In this document: positions 53,317-61,882 of the stretch, piece by piece
Position numbering within the stretch: position 1 is the first letter of the stretch
Layout: each line of letters begins with the position of its first letter
Assembly: GCF_003172895.1 (NCBI RefSeq)
Contig: NZ_QGKL01000032.1
Coordinates: 37,412-101,411 of the forward strand
DNA from: Leucothrix arctica
Lineage (GTDB): Bacteria > Pseudomonadota > Gammaproteobacteria > Thiotrichales > Thiotrichaceae
DNA length: 64,000 nt
Direction: 5' to 3'
Translations under genes and position numbers: made by a program
The notes under the pieces: generated by a model
Told to the model about the DNA's origin: nothing
Database searches by the model: none
Seen by the model: only the letters and a program-made list of their open reading frames with translations

Positions 53317-53997
53317 TTATTCAGGACAAGGCAGTCCAAGCGCCAACCATTGCTCAAGCATCGCCACTGTTTTTTCTGCTGAAAATGGCGCTGGCTCGCG
53401 ACCTAAACCAGGGTTCCAGCCCCAAGCTACTAGCGCATCATGACTAATGTGTTCTGCAAATGATGAGATGTCACGGCCACCGGTTTTACTCGGGTCTTTA
53501 ACAATCGCACACAGCTCTTTTGATGACTTGTCCCACCAGATCATTTCCACTGGCGCTAGCGCCCAAACCTCTGCGCCCGGTGGGCCATGAGGTACGTCTG
53601 AGTTAGTTTTAGCATGGCAAGTTGTACACATCTGCTCGCCCGGTTTACCCATACGGGTCGCGGTTGCTTGAACATTCATGCCATGGACTTGGGTCTTTCC
53701 ATAGTGCTTTCCAGACCAACGAGGACGGTCATCCGGAACGTGACAATTAACACAGCGTGGGTGAGATAAGACCTTATAAATATCACTCCAAACTTCCACA
53801 CCTTTAGTTTTGTCTGCCTCGGTTTTAGGCACAATAGAAGACTGATCTATAGTCTCTACAGCCACTGCATTCGTTTCTGACACTACCTCAGTTGACGTTT
53901 CAGTCGCAGTTGTTTCGGTATTAGCCCAAACCATCGAGCCAGCTAGTAACAGACACCCCAGTGTCGTAACGACGATCAATGATGCTTTAATTTTCAT
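53317..53997 (-). CDS. Periplasmic di-haem cytochrome c, molybdenum-hydroxylase partner
   Basis: The 226-residue protein has a signal peptide (KASLIVVTTLGCLLLAGSMVWA-N) and two CxxCH haem sites, CVNCHVP and CTTCHAK. It ends with a LPCPE-type tail. It is last in the operon after the Tat-exported molybdopterin subunit, so it likely accepts electrons from the 2Fe-2S subunit and passes them to the respiratory chain. AAGGAGACC sits upstream of the ATG. A Thr/Glu-rich linker of about 30 residues follows the signal peptide. Confidence 0.88.
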   Translation of the reverse strand: MKIKASLIVVTTLGCLLLAGSMVWANTETTATETSTEVVSETNAVAVETIDQSSIVPKTEADKTKGVEVWSDIYKVLSHPRCVNCHVPDDRPRWSGKHYGKTQVHGMNVQATATRMGKPGEQMCTTCHAKTNSDVPHGPPGAEVWALAPVEMIWWDKSSKELCAIVKDPSKTGGRDISSFAEHISHDALVAWGWNPGLGREPAPFSAEKTVAMLEQWLALGLPCPE

Positions 53998-54008
53998 AGC
54001 AGGTCTCC

Positions 54009-56270
54009 TTAGACGAAATCGACATGTTTATTCAACGGTAACTCACGAATCCGCTTGCCAGTCGCTGCAAAAATCGCATTGGCCAAGGCAGGGATGGAAG
54101 GAGGCGTGCCTGGCTCGCCAACACCTGTAATACGTGGGTTATTTTCCATAATGACGACTTCAATATCAGGGACTTGATGAATACGCATCGCAGGATAATC
54201 GTGGAAATTTGACTGAACCACCTCACCATTTTCAAACGTAATCTCACCGCTCATAGCAGAGGTTAATCCAAAAATAATGCCTGATTGGATCTGAGCCTCA
54301 ATGTTGCGCGGATCAATTGCCGTACCTACATCCACCGCACAATAAATCTTATCAATTTTAATACCGCGATCAGTCATACTGACATCAATAATTTGTGCGG
54401 TATGAGCACCAAACGCAAGCGTGTAAGCGAAACCACGGCCGCCACCATTAGCCCCTTTACGCCCAGTCCAAGCGGCCATTTCAGCAACTTTCTCAACCAC
54501 CTTGTTGCCAGTGGGTGCTAAGTCACCAAACATCTCTAAGCGCATCTCGATAGGGTCTAAGCCTTTGCTCTCGGCCATCTCATCCATAAAACTTTCATGC
54601 AAGAAGCCGTTATAAGACGCACCCACCGACCGCCAAAAGCCAACAGGAATATCCAGCTCTGGCGTGTAAGTTCTGATACGTACGTTTTCAATCGCATCCG
54701 GCTGTCCCGCTGTGCCTTCCGCAACCAATGGATCAGCACCCAGCGCAGGAGTTGGAGAGCGTTTTGACATAGACTTCATGATAGAAGGACTGGCAATTTG
54801 TACATCCAACGCACGCGGCTTTTTGTCGCCCATCACGCCTCTAAAGCGAGCAATAGCAGCAGGACGATACACATCGTGACGCATATCTTCTTCACGTGAC
54901 CACGTCACTTTCACCGGTTTGCCATCCATTTGCTTAGCAATTTTATAAGCACTGGTAATGAAGTCAGTCTCAAAGCGTCGGCCAAAACCACCGCCTAAAA
55001 ACGTCGTGTGAATATGTATTTGCTCAGCGGCCAACCCGCTTAACGCAATGATTGCATCACGGAACGCAGTCGGTGCTTGAGAGCCTGTCCAAATATCAAT
55101 ACGGTCATCTTTAACTTGTGCAACCGCTGTCATCGGCTCCATCGTCGCGTGCGCCAAATACGGCACACGATACTCTGCTTGAACCTGTTCGCCAGCATCC
55201 GCAAAGACTAATTCGACATCGCCTTTCTCGTCAAAACTACCATTAGGCTTAGCCGAAAAGCTGTCCTCATAGATTTTGAAAATACCTTCTTGGTCTTTAG
55301 GGTAAGACGGCTCATTCCACTCAACTTCAATCGCGTCAGCCGCTTTAAAGGCACGCCAAGTGTTATTTGCGACAACACCAAAACCGTTATCATCCAGAGT
55401 AATAATCTTCTCAACGCCAGCCATAGACTCAGCTTTACTGGTGTCAGACGACTTAATACCAGCACCAAAACGTGGACTCATTTTTACCGTCGCATGCAGC
55501 ATGTCGAGCTGTTTTACATCAATAGCAAACTCAGCCGTACCATCCGTTTTAGCGGGAATATCAATCCGCGGCACCGACTTACCGATGTAGCGCCATTGAG
55601 AAGGGTCACGCAGTGGTGGCTCAGCAGGCGCCTCGATAGCCGCGGCTTTAACTGCTAAAGCCGTGTACGCAAGCTTTTCACCATTGGCTGGGTTGATGAC
55701 GTAGCCATCTTCAGTTTTAAGCGTTGTCGCTTTAACGTTCCACTGTTGCGCTGCGGCAAGCGTCAAGGCTAACCGTGCACTTGCGCCCGCGCTACGCATT
55801 TTGACAAAACCATCCGGTGTCGACATAGAGCCACCGGTGATTTGCATGCCTAAAAACTTAGACGGGATTTGAGTCAGGTCACGGAAGACATTCGCCTTAT
55901 CACTATGGTCATACATGTGCGCAGCCATCGCTTCCATCATGATGCCTACGTAGTAACTGTTACTGGCTGGGCCGTGCTCTGTTTTGATTGTTTTCCAGTC
56001 CAGATCCAGCTCTTCAGCAACCAACATGGCGAGTGTACTTTGAATACCTTGACCCATTTCAGCACGTGGCGTGATAACGGTGACGCCTTCCTGATCAATT
56101 TTGAGATAAGGATTGAGCGTCGCGAAGTCTGGTTGTGCCGCGTCATCACCGTCGAGTAACGGGTTAGGCAGCGCCTGTTTATACTTGTAAGTACCAAACA
56201 CCACACCACCGACTATCGCAGCGGAAGCGACAAGAAAAGTTCTACGGGTAATTTTTCCTAAGGTGCTCAT
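54009..56270 (-). CDS. Tat-exported xanthine-oxidase-family molybdopterin subunit (IorB-like)
   Basis: The 753-residue large subunit of a molybdenum hydroxylase resembles isoquinoline 1-oxidoreductase and related aldehyde oxidases. A Tat signal (KITRRTFLVASAAIVGG) is clear. The molybdopterin region has ITPRAEMGQGIQSTLAMLVA, HTTFLGGGFGRRFETDFI, WRSVGASYNGFLHESFMDE and the catalytic Glu in ITGVGEPGTPPSIPALANAI. ATG 56270 is preferred to TTG 56276, as AAGGAGG lies seven bases before it. It follows the 2Fe-2S subunit gene closely. The substrate is probably an N-heterocycle or aldehyde and cannot be fixed here. Confidence 0.9.
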   Translation of the reverse strand: MSTLGKITRRTFLVASAAIVGGVVFGTYKYKQALPNPLLDGDDAAQPDFATLNPYLKIDQEGVTVITPRAEMGQGIQSTLAMLVAEELDLDWKTIKTEHGPASNSYYVGIMMEAMAAHMYDHSDKANVFRDLTQIPSKFLGMQITGGSMSTPDGFVKMRSAGASARLALTLAAAQQWNVKATTLKTEDGYVINPANGEKLAYTALAVKAAAIEAPAEPPLRDPSQWRYIGKSVPRIDIPAKTDGTAEFAIDVKQLDMLHATVKMSPRFGAGIKSSDTSKAESMAGVEKIITLDDNGFGVVANNTWRAFKAADAIEVEWNEPSYPKDQEGIFKIYEDSFSAKPNGSFDEKGDVELVFADAGEQVQAEYRVPYLAHATMEPMTAVAQVKDDRIDIWTGSQAPTAFRDAIIALSGLAAEQIHIHTTFLGGGFGRRFETDFITSAYKIAKQMDGKPVKVTWSREEDMRHDVYRPAAIARFRGVMGDKKPRALDVQIASPSIMKSMSKRSPTPALGADPLVAEGTAGQPDAIENVRIRTYTPELDIPVGFWRSVGASYNGFLHESFMDEMAESKGLDPIEMRLEMFGDLAPTGNKVVEKVAEMAAWTGRKGANGGGRGFAYTLAFGAHTAQIIDVSMTDRGIKIDKIYCAVDVGTAIDPRNIEAQIQSGIIFGLTSAMSGEITFENGEVVQSNFHDYPAMRIHQVPDIEVVIMENNPRITGVGEPGTPPSIPALANAIFAATGKRIRELPLNKHVDFV

Positions 56271-56272
56271 GC

Positions 56273-56731
56273 TCAAGCCTCCTTCATCGATTTGGCTGTT
56301 GCATGTATCGCCGCACGTATTCTAGGATAAGCACCGCAACGACAGATATTCCCCGCCATCGCGCGATCAATATCTTCGTCAGTCGGGTCAGGGTTAAAAG
56401 TCAGTAATGCGGTGGCAGACATGATTTGCCCAGACTGGCAGTAACCACATTGTGGGGTCTGATGTTCGATCCATGCTTCCTGAACTTTGCTCATCACATC
56501 TGGAGAACCGATGCCCTCAATGGTTGTGACTTTGCCGTTTACTTGACCCACAGGGTGAGAACAAGAGCGTACCGATTGGCCGTCAACATGGACTGTGCAA
56601 GCACCGCACTGTGCGATACCGCAACCAAACTTAGTGCCCGTTAAACCGATTTCGTCGCGTAACACCCACAGAAGCGGCATGTCTGCTTCAACATCGACAT
56701 CGTGGTCTTTGCCATTTACATTAAGTTTCAT
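56273..56731 (-). CDS. (2Fe-2S) subunit of the molybdenum hydroxylase (IorA-like)
   Basis: The 152-residue small subunit carries two 2Fe-2S clusters. [20 protein letters not shown] is the plant-ferredoxin-like motif with CxxxxCxxC. The second helical cluster is in [13 protein letters not shown] and [12 protein letters not shown]. It passes electrons from the molybdenum site in IorB to the cytochrome. It starts the operon (AAGGAAACG upstream of ATG), ends in TGA just before the large-subunit ATG, and lacks a signal peptide; it probably travels with the Tat-targeted partner. Confidence 0.92.
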   Translation of the reverse strand: MKLNVNGKDHDVDVEADMPLLWVLRDEIGLTGTKFGCGIAQCGACTVHVDGQSVRSCSHPVGQVNGKVTTIEGIGSPDVMSKVQEAWIEHQTPQCGYCQSGQIMSATALLTFNPDPTDEDIDRAMAGNICRCGAYPRIRAAIHATAKSMKEA

Positions 56732-56870
56732 AGAAGCGTTTCCTTATTTTTTAAGTCACAGACTGGTTAAAATAGATGTCTGTTTATTAGTCTAGTGTAG
56801 CTATTATCAGGTCGAGGGTAACTAGCATATTCCTCCAAGATACAGCGACGCGGTGACTATAAGTGTGTTG

Positions 56871-57821
56871 TTAGATCTTTTGATTTTTCACAGTAATAAG
56901 CTCAGCAGCTATAGAAACAGCAATTTCAGCAGGTGTATGACTGCCGATGTCTAAGCCTGCAGGGCCGCTTAAACGAGAGATTTGTTGTGCGTCCAGATCA
57001 AACTCGAGCAACCTTAAACGACGCTTATCATTATTCACTTTTGAGCCTAGCGCACCAATGTAAAAAGCAGGGGAGGCCAAGGCTTCCATCAGTGCTAAAT
57101 CATCGAGCTTTGGGTCATGTGTCAGTGCCACAACCGCAGTGCGTGAGTCCATTTTCATATCAACTACGGTGTCGTCGGGCATGGTCGTGATGAGTTTAGT
57201 GTTAGCGATTGCCCACTCTGAATGGTACTCGACACGTGGATCACAAATAGTGACGGCAAAGTCGAGGCTGATTGCAATTTGCGAAAGTAACTCACCAATC
57301 TGTCCTGCACCGATAATCAGTAGTCGGTAGTGAGGGCCAAATACATTAATAAACGCGGTGTCATCGCACGCTAGTGAGTCGTTATCATTGGCAATGTGTT
57401 GATCCACTGACGCGGTTTCGAGCGATACGCGACGCGTCACAGCAGAGCCTTGCTCTAACAAGCCTAACAGCTGGGTCAGATTTTTAATCGCTTCTGCACC
57501 TATCAACGGCTCTTGAACAACACGCATGGTGCCACCACAAGGCAAGCCAAAACGGCGAGCTTCATCCGCATTGACGCCATAACTCACGATGCTGGGCTTG
57601 TCAGGTAAGCCATCGTTTTTTAAACGATAAATAAGATCATCTTCGATACAGCCACCCGACACTGAGCCTGCAACCATGCCATCGTCGCGTAACACCATAA
57701 TCGAGCCTGGTGGACGTGGTGATGACCCCCACGTATTGACGACGGTATAAAGCAACACGTCGTGGCCGTCATTGAGCCAGTTTAAGGCGCGGGTAAGGAT
57801 GTCTTGATTTTGGTTTTGCAT
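56871..57821 (-). CDS. XdhC-family molybdenum cofactor insertion protein
   Basis: The 316-residue XdhC/CoxI protein binds molybdenum cofactor, assists its sulfuration and inserts it into xanthine-oxidase-family enzymes. It carries SVSGGCIEDDLIYRLK, FGLPCGGTMRVVQEP and the Rossmann motif LLIIGAGQIGELLSQIA followed by VTICDPR. YIGALGSKVNNDKRR and LDIGSHTPAEIAVSIAAELI complete the C-terminus. It lies 140 bp upstream of the IorA-like gene on the same strand, and divergent from mocA. Its client is almost certainly the adjacent IorAB-like enzyme. Confidence 0.93.
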   Translation of the reverse strand: MQNQNQDILTRALNWLNDGHDVLLYTVVNTWGSSPRPPGSIMVLRDDGMVAGSVSGGCIEDDLIYRLKNDGLPDKPSIVSYGVNADEARRFGLPCGGTMRVVQEPLIGAEAIKNLTQLLGLLEQGSAVTRRVSLETASVDQHIANDNDSLACDDTAFINVFGPHYRLLIIGAGQIGELLSQIAISLDFAVTICDPRVEYHSEWAIANTKLITTMPDDTVVDMKMDSRTAVVALTHDPKLDDLALMEALASPAFYIGALGSKVNNDKRRLRLLEFDLDAQQISRLSGPAGLDIGSHTPAEIAVSIAAELITVKNQKI

Positions 57822-57877
57822 TGACTCTCTCTTAGCGTGAGCTGTGACATAGATATTGTCACGGCTTGCAGTACAAT

Positions 57878-58483
57878 ATGACGCTTATGAATATAGCGAA
57901 TCAATATAATACTCGCGAAACCGTCGGCATTCTACTAGCGGCAGGACAGGGGCGACGTTTTGGCGGTGATAAATGTCTGGCACTGCTCCCCGACGGAGCG
58001 CCAATGGGCTTGCGGGCAGCGCAGAACTTAAGTGCCGCTGTCGATACCTTGGTATGCGTGGTGCGCCCTGATGATTGGGCACTAATAACACTATTCAATA
58101 ACCATGGTTTTCGCACAGTTGATTGCCCCGATGCCGCATTAGGAATGAGTGCCAGTCTCAAAGCAGGCATCATAGCGACACCCGAAGCACAGGGCTGGGT
58201 CATTGCGTTAGCAGATATGCCGTTGATACAGCCGGCAACGCATCAGTTATTAGTGAATGAATTGCGTGAGCAGGGCGGTATTGTGCGACCGACGTATGCT
58301 GATAAAGCCGGACACCCCGTGCTATTTGCGCAGCAGTATCGTGATGACTTACTGGCGTTAAGTGGCGATAGTGGTGCTAAAGCTGTGTTAAAACGTTATC
58401 AGTCGCAGCTTCGACTATTAGCTGTTGATGACGCGGGTGTGTTGCAGGACTTTGATACCAAAGACAGTTTGTTAGAGATTTAA
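57878..58483 (+). CDS. Molybdenum cofactor nucleotidyltransferase (MocA/MobA-like)
   Basis: The 201-residue GT-A-like nucleotidyltransferase attaches CMP or GMP to molybdenum cofactor. GILLAAGQGRRFGGDKCLAL is the nucleotide-binding loop, and VIALADMPLIQPATHQ holds the metal-binding Asp. VRPTYADKAGHPVLF and GDSGAKAVLKRY follow. The association with XdhC and a xanthine-oxidase-type enzyme favours the cytidylyltransferase, MocA. The start is uncertain: ATG 57878, ATG 57887 or TTG 57866, none with a strong Shine-Dalgarno. Its stop overlaps the Nudix gene on the opposite strand by 4 bp. Confidence 0.88.
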   Translation: MTLMNIANQYNTRETVGILLAAGQGRRFGGDKCLALLPDGAPMGLRAAQNLSAAVDTLVCVVRPDDWALITLFNNHGFRTVDCPDAALGMSASLKAGIIATPEAQGWVIALADMPLIQPATHQLLVNELREQGGIVRPTYADKAGHPVLFAQQYRDDLLALSGDSGAKAVLKRYQSQLRLLAVDDAGVLQDFDTKDSLLEI

Positions 58484-59085
58484 GGGTTGGTACTCATTAA
58501 ATCAATCAGCGACAAGGTCATTCGTGCCGTCGCACCCCATAATACATAGCCATCGTAAGGCTCAAAATAAACCACAGGTAACGACTTCCCGTTAAGTATG
58601 CGCTCTTCAACACGGTAGTTAGTGGTGTCAGTCAACCAACGCAGTGGAATAGTAAACGTCGCCGCCACTTCTGCCTCTTCCAGCGTTAAGTCGTAAGGCC
58701 AAGGCATCGTCGCAACCACTGGCGTGATTTGATAATTACTAATGCTGTAATGGTGGTTGAGTTGCCCCAATACCGTCACATCTTCAGGTAATACCCCAAT
58801 CTCTTCGTGCGTTTCGCGAAGTGCGGTAGCAAACATGTCTTCATCAGACTCTTCGTACCTGCCACCGGCAAACGCTACTTGGCCGCTATGACAGTCGTTT
58901 TCATGTTCACTGCGCTGTATAAACAGCAGACTCCACTCACCGTCTACTTCAACAAAAGGGACTAACACCGCTGCTTGTCGCATCGGCTTATCATCGTTAC
59001 TTGGAGGCACGTCATACGTTGCATCCAGTGATTTTTTGAGTCGGTCAATGATCTTATTTTGTGACAGGGTCGCTAGTTCACTCAC
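58480..59085 (-). CDS. Nudix CoA pyrophosphatase (NudL-like)
   Basis: The ~201-residue cytoplasmic hydrolase splits CoA and its derivatives to 3',5'-ADP and 4'-phosphopantetheine. The Nudix box GGRYEESDEDMFATALRETH followed by EEIGV is preceded by ERSEHENDCHSGQVAFAGG-type residues (SGQVAFAGG is the CoA-pyrophosphatase signature). GTG 59085 with GAGGCG upstream is chosen; an ATG at 59130 would add 15 residues across a region that may hold the promoter of the opposite gene. It converges with mocA. Confidence 0.9.
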   Translation of the reverse strand: MSELATLSQNKIIDRLKKSLDATYDVPPSNDDKPMRQAAVLVPFVEVDGEWSLLFIQRSEHENDCHSGQVAFAGGRYEESDEDMFATALRETHEEIGVLPEDVTVLGQLNHHYSISNYQITPVVATMPWPYDLTLEEAEVAATFTIPLRWLTDTTNYRVEERILNGKSLPVVYFEPYDGYVLWGATARMTLSLIDLMSTNP

Positions 59086-59168
59086 GTGGTCGCCTCTTGT
59101 TTTTGTGCTAGGTAGTATGCCTATAATCATACCTGTTTTTTTAGTTCAAAACAGTGACAGAGGAATGT

Positions 59169-59591
59169 ATGCAAATTAGTAATGCCCCAGGCCCCAAGGC
59201 ATATGGCCAAGATGATCATAGCTTTCAAACGGCAGGTGGAATTGACGGTATTCGCCAGTTAGTCACTGACTTTTACCAGCAAATGGATGTTATTCCCGAT
59301 GCTAGTCACATTCGTAGTTTGCACCCAAAAGATCAAGAAGAGTCGATTGATAAGTTGGCGCGTTTCTTAACAGGCTGGATGGGCGGCCCGTCGTTGTATA
59401 ACGAAAAGTATGGTCGCATTAGTATTCCTGCGGCACATCAGCACATAGATATTGGTAACGCAGAGCGTGATGCGTGGTTGGGTTGTATGAAGCAAGCGTT
59501 GGACATGCAGAAAAGCTACCCGCAAGACTTTCGTGACTACCTTATGACGCAGCTCACATTTCCCGCGAACATGTGTAGAAATAGAGAATAA
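59169..59591 (+). CDS. Group II truncated haemoglobin (YjbI-like)
   Basis: The 140-residue haem protein has the 2-on-2 fold. GGIDGIRQLVTDFYQQMDVI is the start of the fold. DKLARFLTGWMGGPSLYNEKYG and HQHIDIGNAERDAWLGCMKQ carry the proximal histidine and the WLxCM motif of the group II (HbO) class. These proteins bind O2 or NO and may protect respiration or detoxify NO. ATG 59169 follows AGAGGA by four bases. A DUF5665 gene follows after 2 bp, so they are co-transcribed. Confidence 0.9.
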   Translation: MQISNAPGPKAYGQDDHSFQTAGGIDGIRQLVTDFYQQMDVIPDASHIRSLHPKDQEESIDKLARFLTGWMGGPSLYNEKYGRISIPAAHQHIDIGNAERDAWLGCMKQALDMQKSYPQDFRDYLMTQLTFPANMCRNRE

Positions 59592-59593
59592 AC

Positions 59594-59956
59594 ATGGCCA
59601 AGCAAGAAGACTTTGAGAAAGAAAGTGATCAGCAGCGCGCAGCAGATGGTTTAGCTAACTTTATGATTTATCTATCCAGTCCATGGCGGGTTGTTTGGAT
59701 GAATTTTGTGGCGGGAATGTTCAGAGGTTTGGGCGCACTCGTTGGTGCATCACTCGTGATCGCCTTGATCATTTGGGTGCTAAGCTTATTTAAAGAAGTG
59801 CCGTTTTTGGGCGACTACGCCAATGATATGGAAGCGGTTGTACAAAGCTATATGTATGAAATGGATTACAATGATGAGCTAGGCCGTGTCGCTGAAACAC
59901 TGGAGCGTATCGAGGAGTCCCTTAAGCAGCAAGAGACTCCACCTATTAGCGAATAA
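59594..59956 (+). CDS. DUF5665-type membrane protein
   Basis: The 120-residue protein has one main hydrophobic segment, GLGALVGASLVIALIIWVLS. Before it come a charged N-terminus and YLSSPWRVVWMNFVAGMFRG; after it, FKEVPFLGDYAND and an acidic C-terminal helix. This matches the DUF5665 pattern, whose function is unknown. It begins 2 bp after the truncated haemoglobin gene and ends one base before the convergent ACT-domain gene, so there is no room for a terminator. Confidence 0.8.
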   Translation: MAKQEDFEKESDQQRAADGLANFMIYLSSPWRVVWMNFVAGMFRGLGALVGASLVIALIIWVLSLFKEVPFLGDYANDMEAVVQSYMYEMDYNDELGRVAETLERIEESLKQQETPPISE

Positions 59957-60472
59957 TTAGCTGAAGTTTAAGTCTACCATCAGCTGATTCGGTAATTCTT
60001 CAAGCGCGTCTTGGACTTCTTCAGGCGTAATGCCTTCAGGTAAGCTCAGCGTCAGGTTAGCGTAAAACATCAGCTCACTCGACATTGGTGCAGGGCGCTG
60101 CTTACTTTCAAGCTCTTGAATATTCACATGAAGTTGTGACAACTTACGAGTGATAGAGTTGATGATACCTGAGGTATCTGGGCCAACTACTTCAAGTGAC
60201 AGTGTCTTGTATTCGAGTTCGGCAGCTTCTTCTGTAACAAGCTCAACGGCTATTTCTAAGCCATCATCTTGTAAGTTGTTAAGGTCGGCGATAAATCCAT
60301 CTGCGTTATCCTCAGGCACTGAGGCTTTTAGCAAACCAGCGAACTTACCCGCAAGGTGAATCATGCGACTATCAGTCCAGTTTCCCTCGTATTCATTGAG
60401 CACTTCCGATAGTTCTTTGACGATACCGGGACGGTCATTACTCAAGACGGTTAAAACTAATGTTTGATTCAC
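59957..60472 (-). CDS. Tandem ACT-domain regulator (GcvR-like)
   Basis: The ~171-residue protein has two ACT domains: TLVLTVLSNDRPGIVKELSE (residues 4-23) and LSLEVVGPDTSGIINSITRK (about 93-112). This is the layout of GcvR, which controls the glycine-cleavage genes together with GcvA. GTG 60472 follows TGAGGA by eight bases and is preferred to the upstream ATG 60487, which lacks a site. The call is to family; the regulatory target cannot be read here, as no gcv gene is adjacent. Confidence 0.85.
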   Translation of the reverse strand: MNQTLVLTVLSNDRPGIVKELSEVLNEYEGNWTDSRMIHLAGKFAGLLKASVPEDNADGFIADLNNLQDDGLEIAVELVTEEAAELEYKTLSLEVVGPDTSGIINSITRKLSQLHVNIQELESKQRPAPMSSELMFYANLTLSLPEGITPEEVQDALEELPNQLMVDLNFS

Positions 60473-60608
60473 AGATAAGTTCCTCATTGGGTGAAGCTGA
60501 GCGGTCATACTGACATAAGTTACACCATTATCCTAAGGGTAACTGAGCTATAAATATAGGCTAAAATGATAGCTGTTTTGTTAAATTCCTAGATGAGTGG
60601 CTTTGGCT

Positions 60609-60627
60609 ATTTTCCGTATGGGAAAAT
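60609..60627 (-). terminator. Hairpin after the GAF regulator gene
   Basis: A 7-bp stem, ATTTTCC / GGAAAAT, with a GTATG loop starts just past the stop of the regulator on the minus strand. It is short and of modest strength. Confidence 0.4.
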
Positions 60628-60629
60628 GT

Positions 60630-61760
60630 TTAATGAGAGGCTAGTTCGATCAGTCTGTCTCTGACTAGCTCGCCAGCACTCATATTGCACTGCCTTACGA
60701 CCTGCGCTAAGTCGACACACGAGTGAAGTGACTTACTCATGATCGCATCTATGCAGTGCCGCCATTGTTCTACTTCGGGCGACACAGAGTTGCTCAGCAA
60801 GCTACCTTGGTAAAGCGAAAAGGTCTGCTCAACATCTTGTGTGCGAATGGTTGACCACAGCTCAGTAAAGTCCGCCCAACAGCTGACACTCAAGCGGTAA
60901 GGGCGAGAGTCAATCTGTCCATGAAGCAAGCCGCGCAACTTAGAAATCTCTGATTTAAGCGTGCTTAGTGTCACCTTCTGATCGCCATACAAGGCATCGT
61001 GCAGGGCATTTAACGATAAACCACGAGGGTTTAACGCAAGTAAACATAAAATCTCACAATGCCTGAGTGACAGCGGCAGCGTTTTACCTTGATAAATAAC
61101 GTGTGGCTGGCCGAGCATGTGTAGCTCTAACTCGGCTTGTGGGGTGTGTATGGGGAGTTTCTTAGCAATGGACTTTGCCATTTGCTCGATGGCTGCTTGG
61201 CCTAACGGCGTGTGTTTTTCCCATGTAGACGACAGGTCTAATGTACCGACTAACTTACCCGTTTGTGGGTGAATAATTGGCGCGGCATAACACACCCATT
61301 CGTGCAAATTAGAGTGAAAGTGTTCTGCTGAAAAAACGGTGACGGGTTTCTTGGTGACTAAGCATAAACCAACGGCATTTGTGCCTGCGCTTTGCTCACC
61401 CCAGCGCCCACCAGCGACGAAGTTAACGTCTGCTGCGCGATCTTGCATATGTTTGCTAGCATAAGTCCACAGTAAGCGGCCGGATGGGTCAGAGATGGCT
61501 GCAACCAATTCGCCTTCACTGACGATATCTATAAGGTGGCCTAGCTCTTGTTTGGCACTAGAGTGGATGACGGATTCGTGCCAGCGGTATTTGGTTTCGT
61601 AGGGGTCTTCGAGAGGGACAAGTTTAGTGGTGTGGACAGACTGGCTACGTTGCCAAGAAGCGCTAATGGTCTTGGGAACTTCGCGCGGCTTGAGACGTTT
61701 ATTTTCGACAAAACGATGCCACTGTTGCTCAGTAGTCTGACGACGTTGTTTTAATGACAT
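60630..61760 (-). CDS. GAF-domain regulator with C-terminal winged helix, no AAA+ domain
   Basis: The 376-residue protein has an AcoR/DhaR-like N-terminus: ISASWQRSQSVHTTKLVPLE, a GAF region with ISDPSGRLLWTYASKHM and FVAGGRWGEQSAGTNAVGLC, and CYAAPIIHPQTGKLVGTLDL. In AcoR-type proteins a sigma-54 AAA+ domain and Fis helix follow; here they are absent. Instead there is a ~150-residue winged-helix-like region (LSLRHCEILCLLALNPRGLS, LSTLKSEISKLRGLL) of OmpR/BTAD type. It starts at ATG 61760 with AAGGAGGAGAT. It diverges from the aldehyde dehydrogenase gene and is its likely regulator. Confidence 0.85.
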   Translation of the reverse strand: MSLKQRRQTTEQQWHRFVENKRLKPREVPKTISASWQRSQSVHTTKLVPLEDPYETKYRWHESVIHSSAKQELGHLIDIVSEGELVAAISDPSGRLLWTYASKHMQDRAADVNFVAGGRWGEQSAGTNAVGLCLVTKKPVTVFSAEHFHSNLHEWVCYAAPIIHPQTGKLVGTLDLSSTWEKHTPLGQAAIEQMAKSIAKKLPIHTPQAELELHMLGQPHVIYQGKTLPLSLRHCEILCLLALNPRGLSLNALHDALYGDQKVTLSTLKSEISKLRGLLHGQIDSRPYRLSVSCWADFTELWSTIRTQDVEQTFSLYQGSLLSNSVSPEVEQWRHCIDAIMSKSLHSCVDLAQVVRQCNMSAGELVRDRLIELASH

Positions 61761-61882
61761 ATCTCCTCCTTGTAAGCGATGAAACCTATTCAACCTTTAT
61801 TAAACCATTAATAAATCTTGGGTTGCTAACATCTACGTACCAATTGATACCACCTGAGTGGCAACAAAACAAGGAGTAGATC

